Part shown: one piece after another, positions 17,436 through 25,840 of the stretch | Layout of the letters: each line of letters opens with the position of its first letter | How positions within the stretch are numbered: position 1 is the first letter of the stretch | Assembly (NCBI RefSeq): GCF_000738005.1 | Contig: NZ_JHAL01000002.1 | Location: 1,577,857-1,641,856, forward strand | Length of the DNA stretch: 64,000 nt | Direction: 5' to 3' | Source: Bifidobacterium crudilactis | GTDB taxonomy: Bacteria > Actinomycetota > Actinomycetes > Actinomycetales > Bifidobacteriaceae | Translations under genes and position numbers: made by a program | Notes under the pieces: generated by a model | The model's input: only the letters and a program-made list of their open reading frames with translations | Told to the model about the DNA's origin: nothing | Databases searched by the model: none

Positions 17436-17449
17436 AGGAGGAATCAAAG

Positions 17450-18064
17450 ATGGCGGACGCGCACGATGAGTGTGGTGTATACAACGAGGAGCCGCCTTTT
17501 GATCTCGACATGCCAGAGGTTGTATATGACTCTGGAGATTCCGTATCGTTGACTGTGACACGAATAAGAGCGCGATTACGGCGAAACAACGCGCCATACA
17601 CGCTTCGATATGTTTCAGTCAAGCATCGCCAACCCGGTGCGGTATGCGTGGTATGCCACGATGGTTTACTGCTCCTGGCCCGTCACTGGCGCGTAGCAAC
17701 GGGCGAATTCGGATGGGAGTTTCCACGTGGAATGGGGGAATCCGGCGAAACGCCCACGCAGACCGCCAACCGAGAACTGCATGAGGAAACCGGGCTGGAA
17801 GCTCGAAACACAAGGTTGCTGCAGCTTATACATGCCGACACCGGTTTGTTGGCCGACCAGATAGCAGTAACCGAAATCACACCAAAATCAACGGAACCGA
17901 CATCTGCAGCCAGTGCGGAACTTGATTGGGAACTCAATGCCTCACATTGGTTTTCCACAGATGACATCGAACGGATGATCGCCAAGTCCATCATTTCAGA
18001 TGGCATCACATTGGCCTCATATTGCATATGGAAAGCGCACCATTCCGCTGAAGATGCAAACTGA
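17450..18064 (+). CDS. Nudix hydrolase coupled to the upstream unknown gene
   Basis: 204 residues. The Nudix box GX5EX7REUXEEXGU is complete at about residues 94-116 (GMGESGE...RELHEETGL), so it should hydrolyse a nucleoside diphosphate linked to another group. The preceding LLLARHWRVATGEFGWEFPRG resembles the ADP-ribose/nucleotide-sugar pyrophosphatase branch. ATG at 17450 is chosen: AAGGAGG (17435-17441) is eight bases upstream and begins at the stop of the previous gene. The N-terminal 60 residues are an extension without a recognised domain. Substrate unknown. Confidence 0.88.
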   Translation: MADAHDECGVYNEEPPFDLDMPEVVYDSGDSVSLTVTRIRARLRRNNAPYTLRYVSVKHRQPGAVCVVCHDGLLLLARHWRVATGEFGWEFPRGMGESGETPTQTANRELHEETGLEARNTRLLQLIHADTGLLADQIAVTEITPKSTEPTSAASAELDWELNASHWFSTDDIERMIAKSIISDGITLASYCIWKAHHSAEDAN

Positions 18065-18176
18065 ATATTATCAAACCGATCACACTGCGGATTTCGTCAC
18101 ATCCGTTAGAGCTCCTTCGGTGTCCGAACCATATTGGGTAGTATGTTAATGCACAACCGCTGAAAGCGAGGGAATA

Positions 18177-19334
18177 ATGGATGCCGACTTGGTTATTGTA
18201 GGGGCGGGCCTGTTTGGTCTCACCGTGGCCCAACAAGCTGTAGAACACACGAATGCAAAGGTGCTGATTCTCGATATCAGAGACCACATCGGAGGCAATG
18301 CCTACTCCTACACAGATGAGGAGACGGGCGCAGAGATCCACAAATATGGGGCGCATCTGTTCCATACCAGCAACCAACGTGTCTGGGATTATGTAAACCG
18401 CTTCACATCATTCACCAACTATGTACATCGTGTGTATGCGACTCATAATGACGAAGTCTACCCACTTCCCATCAATCTGGGTACGATCAATCAATTCTTC
18501 CGCGCCCACTACACTCCCTCCGAGGCGCAGGCTCTGATCAGCGAGCAATCCGCGGAAATTACCTCTGAAGATCCAAGCAACCTCAACGATCAGGGAATCA
18601 GCCTTATTGGCAGACCGTTGTATGAAGCATTCATCAAGAACTATACGGCCAAACAATGGCAGACCGACCCGGCAGAGCTTCCTGCGAGCATCATCAAACG
18701 CCTTCCGGTGCGCTTCAACTATGACAACCGTTATTTCAAGGATCGCTGGGAGGGGCTGCCAAGCGATGGTTACACCGCATGGTTCGAACGCATGATTGAC
18801 AGTGACAGAATTGATGTACGCCTTGGCGTTGACTTCTTCGATGAATCACAGCCATTGAACAAGAAAGCTCTTCTCGGGAAGGTCCCGATTGTGTACACAG
18901 GCCCGGTTGATAGGTGGTTTGACTACTCCTTGGGTGAATTGAAGTGGCGCACCGTAGATTTCAAAGAGCGACGCTATGATGAGGACGATCACTTCGGCTG
19001 CCCTGTGATGAATTTTTCGGATGCAGACGTGCCCTACACCCGTGCGATTGAATTCAAGAATTTCAATCCAGAACGCCGTGACCAGCAGAACCATGGCAAA
19101 ACCGTTGTCTGGGAAGAATATAGCCGCTTTGCCAATAGGGACGATGAACCTTATTATCCGGTCAACACAGCCGAAGACCGCGACATGTACACCCGATACA
19201 AGGCGCTTGCCTCGAAGGAACCTGGCGTGCACTTTGGAGGACGGCTAGGAACATACGCATACTACGACATGCATCAGGTGATTAACTCGGCGCTAATCGC
19301 ATTCGAGAACTCCATCGAACCCGAACTCTCCTGA
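18177..19334 (+). CDS. glf: UDP-galactopyranose mutase
   Basis: 385 residues; this flavoenzyme converts UDP-galactopyranose to UDP-galactofuranose in the cytoplasm. The FAD-binding VGAGLFGLT lies at residues 8-16, and GGNAYSY with IHKYGAHLFHTSNQRVWDYV are family hallmarks; the C-terminal GRLGTYAYYDMHQVI closes the FAD site. GAGGGAATA precedes the ATG. It supplies the donor for the two GlfT2-like enzymes on the opposite strand. A strong hairpin follows. Confidence 0.96.
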   Translation: MDADLVIVGAGLFGLTVAQQAVEHTNAKVLILDIRDHIGGNAYSYTDEETGAEIHKYGAHLFHTSNQRVWDYVNRFTSFTNYVHRVYATHNDEVYPLPINLGTINQFFRAHYTPSEAQALISEQSAEITSEDPSNLNDQGISLIGRPLYEAFIKNYTAKQWQTDPAELPASIIKRLPVRFNYDNRYFKDRWEGLPSDGYTAWFERMIDSDRIDVRLGVDFFDESQPLNKKALLGKVPIVYTGPVDRWFDYSLGELKWRTVDFKERRYDEDDHFGCPVMNFSDADVPYTRAIEFKNFNPERRDQQNHGKTVVWEEYSRFANRDDEPYYPVNTAEDRDMYTRYKALASKEPGVHFGGRLGTYAYYDMHQVINSALIAFENSIEPELS

Positions 19335-19348
19335 ACGAATTTACCGCA

Positions 19349-19392
19349 ACGGAATGTGGTCGGGGTGTAGAGGCACCCCGACCACATTCCGT
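19349..19392. terminator. Perfect 19-bp hairpin between glf and wzt
   Basis: Arms 19349-19367 and 19374-19392 are exact complements with a six-base loop. It lies between convergent genes, 15 bp after the glf stop and 30 bp after the wzt stop, and should work in both directions. Confidence 0.85.
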
Positions 19393-19421
19393 CCGAGATT
19401 AGTCAATTCTTATGGCTATTA

Positions 19422-20738
19422 TCAGGCCAAAATGTCAGTTAGCTGTGTGATCCGTATGGCTGAATCATTCAGCAAAGCGTAATCACCGTTATTTGCATCT
19501 CGAATCACGAAGTTACATGCATTTGCATCAAGGGCGACACCTACGGCGTCTGTCGCCTTCGGATCCTGGGGATTCGGCGTTCTGAGGGAAGTAATCAATC
19601 TGAACTCCCCATTGTTGAATATTCTCAACGGCAAACTGAAATGAACGACATGATGCCCATGGTTGTCCATCTTCAACACCTTAGGGCCGGTATCATAAGT
19701 AATTCCCCCACGCCGAATATCATGAAGCGCTATTGCCAGATAGAAATCACCGGGTTCATCATATTGATATTCCACAGCGAAACGAAATGTATCAGAGCTC
19801 TTGCACAGTTCGGAAGACTCTGCATATGTTCGTAGTACAGGGCATCGCTCACTCAACCCATTAGGGAATTCACCACTTACACCGAGCTGGTCTTGTCTGC
19901 GCTGTTCCTCCTTTCGCTGCGCTTCGAGATTCGCCAGCGTGTATTGCTCGGCTACGGTCTCCTTATCACCTATGGCAGTGATTTCCCCATCCTTAATCAT
20001 CATCGCCTTGGTGCAGTATTTTTTAATCGAGCCCATATCATGAGTGACCAGAATAACGGTTTTAGTTGGGTCTTTCCGGATTTCCGTAAAGAAATCGTCG
20101 CATTTCCGCTGGAATGCCTCATCACCTACGGCAAGCACCTCATCCAGCACAAGGATGTCTCCCTGAGCTTTGATTGCTACTGAAAAAGCAAGCCTGACCT
20201 GCATTCCGCTGGAATAATTCTTCAGCTTCTGATCCATGAATTCGCCAAGCTCGGCGAATTCCACGATGTCGTCGTACATATCGTCGATTTCATGGCGATC
20301 AAACCCAAGCAAGGACCCATTGAGATATACGTTCTCCCGACCGGTCAATTCAGGGTTGAATCCGACACCAAGCTCGATGAAAGGGACAAGCTTCCCTACT
20401 GTTTCTATGCTTCCCTCATCAGGCGAGTAAATTCCGGAGATCAACTTGAGCAATGTCGATTTCCCGCTGCCGTTTCTTCCAACAATGCCGAAAAAATCAC
20501 CCTGCTGAACCTCGAAGGATATATTTTTGAGCACCCTTTGCTCTTTGAAACCTTTGATCCCTTTGGCCCAATTGATGAACACCTGCTTGAGTCCGGTAGC
20601 CTGTTCGGTAGGCAACCTGAAGACCTTGCCAACATGGTTGACGGTCAATACCGCAGGCGCGTCCTCTGCGGGTCGAAAAGCTTCTGCACCCGCTGGATGA
20701 CCTGACATCTTCGATTCTTGTAATTGTTCTTGTGACAT
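19422..20738 (-). CDS. wzt: Polysaccharide ABC exporter ATPase with C-terminal Wzt-like domain
   Basis: 438 residues. The ATPase half carries Walker A GRNGSGKST, signature YSSGM and Walker B ILVLDEV. The last 150 residues, after LSERCPVLRTYAESS, form an extra beta-rich domain of the Wzt_C kind, which in O-antigen exporters recognises the polymer to be exported. Its ATG overlaps the stop of the permease gene (TGATG), so translation is coupled. Together with Wzm it should move a finished glycan across the membrane; given glf and the GlfT2-like genes, a galactofuran is the likely cargo. Confidence 0.92.
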   Translation of the reverse strand: MSQEQLQESKMSGHPAGAEAFRPAEDAPAVLTVNHVGKVFRLPTEQATGLKQVFINWAKGIKGFKEQRVLKNISFEVQQGDFFGIVGRNGSGKSTLLKLISGIYSPDEGSIETVGKLVPFIELGVGFNPELTGRENVYLNGSLLGFDRHEIDDMYDDIVEFAELGEFMDQKLKNYSSGMQVRLAFSVAIKAQGDILVLDEVLAVGDEAFQRKCDDFFTEIRKDPTKTVILVTHDMGSIKKYCTKAMMIKDGEITAIGDKETVAEQYTLANLEAQRKEEQRRQDQLGVSGEFPNGLSERCPVLRTYAESSELCKSSDTFRFAVEYQYDEPGDFYLAIALHDIRRGGITYDTGPKVLKMDNHGHHVVHFSLPLRIFNNGEFRLITSLRTPNPQDPKATDAVGVALDANACNFVIRDANNGDYALLNDSAIRITQLTDILA

Positions 20739-21574
20739 CACATAATCTCCGCGAATCGCTTGTTGTTCTTCTTGAATACGTAAACGCCCAGCGCAAAAAT
20801 AACGGCTGTGAGAATCACCGGTATCAAACGGACCAACGGGTTACCCACCTGATTCCAGACGGTCGGCGTAGAATCCGGCGCAATGAAGTTGTGGCGTATG
20901 TCCTGTATGACCTGTGCGACAGGATTCAGCATCATGAGCTTTGCGACAGTTGGACCATAAGAGTTGAAATTCAGAACCATCACCAGCGGGTACACGATTG
21001 GCACAGAATAGAACAGGGCTTGAGTAACGACATCCCAGATATGCAACACATCGCGGAAATAGACATACATCGATGACAACAGGAATGTCACACCGAGAGT
21101 CAGCATATATAGTTGGATGACGTTAATTGGCAATAACAATACACGCCAGGTAAACTGCACCCTGTTAAGGAAGGCGAATATCAGCACCACCACGGTATTG
21201 ATGCCATAGCTAATCAGAGATCCCATGGTTGCGGAGACCACAACGATGTAGTTGGGAAAATGAATTTTGCGCAGCAAATCACCTCTGTCGACAATTGATC
21301 TCAACCCCACACTGGTGGCTTCCGAGAAGAACTGCCATGAGCTGATACCAAGCAACAGCACTACCGGATATGTGGGAGTTCCATCAGTCATACGCAAGAA
21401 TCTCGCAAATACGAGATACATCACGCAGAAAAGCATCAATGGCTGAAGAACCGACCATGCGACACCGAGGAAGGACCCTTGATACCTCAGTTTGAAATCG
21501 GTCTTTACCAGACCTCTAAGCACGACCCAAGCGTAATGATAACGGTCGGCGATCTTCCGGATTAATTGTTTCAC
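20738..21574 (-). CDS. wzm: Polysaccharide ABC exporter permease
   Basis: 278 residues of the ABC-2 permease family with six membrane helices. DFKLRYQGSFLGVAWSVLQP near the N-terminus is a hallmark of Wzm/TagG-type exporters. A GTG at 21574 is taken as start, with AGGA about ten bases upstream; a TTG three codons earlier is less well placed. It lies downstream of the two glycosyltransferase genes and immediately before wzt on the same strand. Confidence 0.92.
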   Translation of the reverse strand: MKQLIRKIADRYHYAWVVLRGLVKTDFKLRYQGSFLGVAWSVLQPLMLFCVMYLVFARFLRMTDGTPTYPVVLLLGISSWQFFSEATSVGLRSIVDRGDLLRKIHFPNYIVVVSATMGSLISYGINTVVVLIFAFLNRVQFTWRVLLLPINVIQLYMLTLGVTFLLSSMYVYFRDVLHIWDVVTQALFYSVPIVYPLVMVLNFNSYGPTVAKLMMLNPVAQVIQDIRHNFIAPDSTPTVWNQVGNPLVRLIPVILTAVIFALGVYVFKKNNKRFAEIM

Positions 21575-21655
21575 GGCATACAATCCTATCAGTGCTTATT
21601 CCAAGTCAATATGCGAAGGGGTTCTCCACCGCCCTTAAAAGACGATATCCTCGTA

Positions 21656-23773
21656 CTACCGCTCCTCCTCTGGAGCGAAATACGTGTTCCACCAATTCGG
21701 GGAAGTCATGGCCTTGAACTGCTCACGGTATCGCTTCCTATACGCAGGCCAGCGTACCGCCAGGCGTGCATACAACGCCGTAACCGAGCACATCGCTCTC
21801 AAAGCCTTCCATGGGTGGCGAACCAGCAATATCCCGGCGTCTTTTTCGACCGAAACAGCCACCGCGGAATCCATGGTAGACATGGCTTTCCAATGATTAT
21901 GCGGCGACGAGGCCGTTGCCCTCAGATGCGCTTTATCAGAAAAAGGAACATTCCCGGAGCTGACGTGTCCTTGCGCCACGCTCATGCTTACAGCACTGAA
22001 CACTTTCGTCGGCTCGACATAGCCGTCAACGACAGTGCGCGCATCTTTTCTCAATGGTGCAATCTGATGGAACAGTGCGGCGACACTGTTGCTGCCGATT
22101 GACTCGGCATCAATCGGGTTATGAATGATTAGTTGCTGTGGCAGCTCTTTCAAAGGCTGCATCTGAGCATCTGGCTGTGCGGAACGCAACTTTCTCACAT
22201 CGGGCAGCTTGGTCTCCAACACGCTTCCGATGTACTCTGGCCCCTTCAGCACATCCTTTACCGCCATCTGGTGCAGCATAACAGCCGAATATCTGAGCTT
22301 CACGGCTGCCGATGCGGAGGCTCTGAACATATTACGGAACAGCTTCCCCCCGCAACGGTACGGCGAATACAACAACCCCATGATGAGTTTATTCCGGACA
22401 TGGAAGTACGCCTGCCAGTCCAGAATATCGTCCTTGTCAACCCATGACTGATGCCATAGGCACACCCCAGGTACCGTGACGGTTCTAAAACCCGCCTGTT
22501 TTGCTCTGACTCCATATTCGACATCGTCGTTCTTGATGAAAAATGGATATGACAGCCCGATTTCCTTGATGATATCGACAGGAATCAAACACATCCACCA
22601 TGCGTTGTAATCGGCATCAGCGCGCTTATGCAGCCAGGTCTCATCGGTGAACCGAGCATCCGCCATATCAGGGAATTTTGGAGTTCCGGGAGTCTGTTCC
22701 CAATAGATGCCTCTGACGTTGAATACCTCTGCCAACGAACACAGTCGTGTCGGTTCACTCAGGAAAAGCATGTTCCCACCGACTATCGTCGGCTTCGCAC
22801 AATGATTTGCGAACATGATTGCCCGTGAAACAGATTCAGGCTCCAACACGGTGTCGTCGTCCAGTAGCAGGGCGTATTCACTGGAACCACGACTTTCCAC
22901 TTCATGCATGCCTCTGGAGAATCCACCGGATCCACCGATGTTCCTCTGGTCGATTACACGAAGCTTAGCACCGAGACGATGTGACATCTCATCGAATTGC
23001 TCCGCCTCTGAAACACGCTTGTTGCCCTGATCCACAACCAGAATCTCGTCGATCACGCTCAGATCGGCAAATTCGGCGAGTAAGGCAAACTGACGTAGGC
23101 ACCATTCGGGTTTGTTCATCGTGGTGATGGCAATCGATGCGTTCCCGTCTCGTTCAACGGCAATATCGGTATTCCATGAGGAGTTTTCAAGAGTAACCGG
23201 GTCATCTCCGGTCTCAATATCGAACCACAGCCAACCGCCGTCAGACATTCCCGTAATTGAAACTTCAATGTCATGTCTCCCTGCAGACAATTCTTGCTGT
23301 AATACACGGTCTGCTCGAGCATGCTGATCACTTTTCCATACAGTGAGCGTCGCACCAGCGCTGATCGCGACACTTAACGACACACGGTCCACATTTGTGG
23401 CGTCGCACCAGTAGGCCGCAGGAAAAGCATTGAAATACCCTGCAGTGCTGAACCGTCTGTACGCGGGGATACGCACCCGGCGCCTGCCATCGAACCAAAC
23501 ATCCAACTCCGGCGGATCGACTGCTTGTCCATGGCTATCGTACCCGGTACCATACAGGATATTGGCACTCTTCGAACCATGACGGTGCACACCCATCTCT
23601 GCCGTGGGGAAAACCACGTTCCACAATGCGTGTTCCCCAGGAGCCGAGGCTGTGCATCCATCGCCTGAAGGCCCTTCCTGGTTCAAATACCTTTGCTCCA
23701 CAGTCGTTTTATGCCTTCCTCGCAAGTAACCATCCGTATCAACACGCAACAGAGTTCTGACCGGCGCTAACAC
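21656..23773 (-). CDS. GlfT2-like galactofuranosyltransferase, 705 residues
   Basis: A large GT2-family enzyme built like mycobacterial GlfT2: a beta-rich N-terminal domain (to about residue 200), a GT-A catalytic domain and a helical C-terminus. Metal-binding DDD is at residues 305-307 (LLLDDDTVLEP), NIGGSGGFSRG and AWWMCLIP are typical, the catalytic Asp pair is at 416-417 (NDDVEYGVR) and the metal histidine at 441 (LWHQSW). It should extend a chain using UDP-Galf at the inner membrane face. The GTG start follows directly on the stop of the upstream homologue (TGAGTG). Confidence 0.88.
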   Translation of the reverse strand: MLAPVRTLLRVDTDGYLRGRHKTTVEQRYLNQEGPSGDGCTASAPGEHALWNVVFPTAEMGVHRHGSKSANILYGTGYDSHGQAVDPPELDVWFDGRRRVRIPAYRRFSTAGYFNAFPAAYWCDATNVDRVSLSVAISAGATLTVWKSDQHARADRVLQQELSAGRHDIEVSITGMSDGGWLWFDIETGDDPVTLENSSWNTDIAVERDGNASIAITTMNKPEWCLRQFALLAEFADLSVIDEILVVDQGNKRVSEAEQFDEMSHRLGAKLRVIDQRNIGGSGGFSRGMHEVESRGSSEYALLLDDDTVLEPESVSRAIMFANHCAKPTIVGGNMLFLSEPTRLCSLAEVFNVRGIYWEQTPGTPKFPDMADARFTDETWLHKRADADYNAWWMCLIPVDIIKEIGLSYPFFIKNDDVEYGVRAKQAGFRTVTVPGVCLWHQSWVDKDDILDWQAYFHVRNKLIMGLLYSPYRCGGKLFRNMFRASASAAVKLRYSAVMLHQMAVKDVLKGPEYIGSVLETKLPDVRKLRSAQPDAQMQPLKELPQQLIIHNPIDAESIGSNSVAALFHQIAPLRKDARTVVDGYVEPTKVFSAVSMSVAQGHVSSGNVPFSDKAHLRATASSPHNHWKAMSTMDSAVAVSVEKDAGILLVRHPWKALRAMCSVTALYARLAVRWPAYRKRYREQFKAMTSPNWWNTYFAPEEER

Positions 23774-25645
23774 TCAGCCATTGTTCATGCCCAGATAATC
23801 CAGCCAGAATGCTTCAGAGGTCATCGTCTTCCTGGCATCTGCATACTCGTTGTTTAGTTGTTTGATGTGCGAACGATAATATGCCATATCCTTGCGATAT
23901 CGCTTGATAATGTTCTGATAACGCTTCACATCCTTGGTGCGTATCGCACCCTGCCGGTTCCACCAATCAATCACTACGAGACTGTGCTTGCCTCTTATTG
24001 CACCTGCTGGGTAGGACCATCCGTATACGGGAATAACCGCGTAGCCTTTTCCGGCCCCCACAAAGAATCGCTGTCCATTGTTGGTAAGATAGTCTTCCAA
24101 ACGCTCGAAGTGGTTCCTCGGTTTATCCCCGTCCACCAACTGCCGGTCAATCTGCGACAGGTTGAAGTCTTGGAGTCCTGCCTGTTCAGCCTGTTTGGCA
24201 AGCGCATCAAAAGGAACCAATTTCTCTTTGCGTTTATTGGCTTTCATGAAGCATTCCTCGGCGACGGGCTTGCTGATGAAACCTGGCCCTTTCAGAAAGT
24301 CCTCGAAGGCATCCAGACACAACTCGGCATTGTCATATCCGAATTTCTTGAGTTCCAGCCTTATGTTGTTGTGAAGCTCATAAAGGAAGTCGGATTTTTT
24401 CGCAAACCCCGTAGTAGCTTGTGCGATCAAGGTATTTCGGGTGGTCTGATAGCGTTCCACAGCTGGGTTGTATCTCATGTGGAAAGGCATATGCCAGATA
24501 CATAGACCGTTCATCGTGATGAACTTCGGATTGCAACGTACACCGTATTCTGCATCGTCGCAGCGGACGAATACCGGCAGCGGCAAACCGTTTTTCTTGA
24601 TTGCAGAAACCGGAATGCAGCAGTACCACCATGCCGCGTACATCTGTCCCTTGACGGAGGAACGCGAACGGAACACCTCGTTGAAAACTACATCTTCGAA
24701 CTTGGTCAGCCTAAGTCCTGGCTTCAAAGGAGCAAAGGCCCCCTTCGGCGTCATGAAGCCGAGGTCCTCCCATTGCTCGTCACCAATCTCAAAATTGAGC
24801 ATGGCCCCACTTATGAAAGCCTCAGAGTATGAGTCATTAAGCAAACGAAGAAGGTTGTATGTGCGTTTGATACTCTCCGGCGAGACAGCGACATCATCAT
24901 CCATCAACAGGACGTTGGTGGCCTCTGGCCGCTGATGCATTGCCGTGATCATGCCTCGGGTGAACCCGCCCGCGCCTCCGACATTGTTGTTCGGCACGAC
25001 CGTGATGTGTTCGCTGCTGAGCTTGTCTACATCAAGCGTTCTGCCGTTGTCGACGACCAGCATGTTGAAATGAGAAGCGATATCTTCACCAGAGTCGACG
25101 ATATTCTGCTTGATCAAATCAATGTTACGTTCGATAAAACGTTCTTTCTTGAAAGTAGTCGTGGAAAGAACCAGTTCGACAGGCCTCAGATCACCCTCGT
25201 ATTCGACCTCATAATAGGCATTGCGAATCGAGACGAACCCTTCAGCGGAAATGACGAAGCCCACCACCACCCAGCTTGGCTGTACCTGCAAATCCAATTC
25301 AAAGGATTGCCACTGCGAACTTTCCGGTGCAGAGACACTCTGTTCATCAATGAGCTCGGGATGCGATGAGAACGCATCACCTTTGGTCTGCGTGACGGTG
25401 CAAGCGGCGCCACGCAGCTCCATGTGCAGGCGGAATCTCTTTGCATTGGTGTACTTTAGGAGTTTCTGTACCGACAAGGCATTGAAGTATGTCGAGAAAT
25501 CAAAGGCACCCGGGCCTCTGAGCGTCCACTCATCAATGTCTTCATCGTGAACAACTGGACGATCAGATACGCAATATAGTGCAGGATAACCCACAGAGCG
25601 GGGATTTGTCTCCAACAACACATTGGCAAACCGAAACATCGGCAT
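23774..25645 (-). CDS. GlfT2-like galactofuranosyltransferase, 623 residues
   Basis: A second enzyme of GlfT2 size and architecture. After an N-terminal beta domain comes the GT-A core with NNNVGGAGGFTRGM, DDD at about residues 249-251 (LLMDDDVAVSP), AAWWYCCIP, and the catalytic stretch RCDDAEYGVR followed by LCIWHMPFH. ATG at 25645 has GAGG about eight bases upstream. In mycobacteria GlfT1 primes and GlfT2 extends; here both proteins are of GlfT2 length, so the two may make alternating linkages or act one after the other. Which acts first is unknown. Confidence 0.88.
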   Translation of the reverse strand: MPMFRFANVLLETNPRSVGYPALYCVSDRPVVHDEDIDEWTLRGPGAFDFSTYFNALSVQKLLKYTNAKRFRLHMELRGAACTVTQTKGDAFSSHPELIDEQSVSAPESSQWQSFELDLQVQPSWVVVGFVISAEGFVSIRNAYYEVEYEGDLRPVELVLSTTTFKKERFIERNIDLIKQNIVDSGEDIASHFNMLVVDNGRTLDVDKLSSEHITVVPNNNVGGAGGFTRGMITAMHQRPEATNVLLMDDDVAVSPESIKRTYNLLRLLNDSYSEAFISGAMLNFEIGDEQWEDLGFMTPKGAFAPLKPGLRLTKFEDVVFNEVFRSRSSVKGQMYAAWWYCCIPVSAIKKNGLPLPVFVRCDDAEYGVRCNPKFITMNGLCIWHMPFHMRYNPAVERYQTTRNTLIAQATTGFAKKSDFLYELHNNIRLELKKFGYDNAELCLDAFEDFLKGPGFISKPVAEECFMKANKRKEKLVPFDALAKQAEQAGLQDFNLSQIDRQLVDGDKPRNHFERLEDYLTNNGQRFFVGAGKGYAVIPVYGWSYPAGAIRGKHSLVVIDWWNRQGAIRTKDVKRYQNIIKRYRKDMAYYRSHIKQLNNEYADARKTMTSEAFWLDYLGMNNG

Positions 25646-25840
25646 AGAAACCTCATTCGACTGTAATACGTGCGATAAACATTGCCATAGTAGCCTGAGT
25701 GTCATACCTTGATGAAATTACGCGCACAATCCATCACAGTATTCGCGCATGGCCGAGGCGAGCCAAACACCGCATGATAACAGAACGGCGGTGCACACCG
25801 GAACGCAGTCCCATACCGACGAGAGATCGTCGGGGATCTC

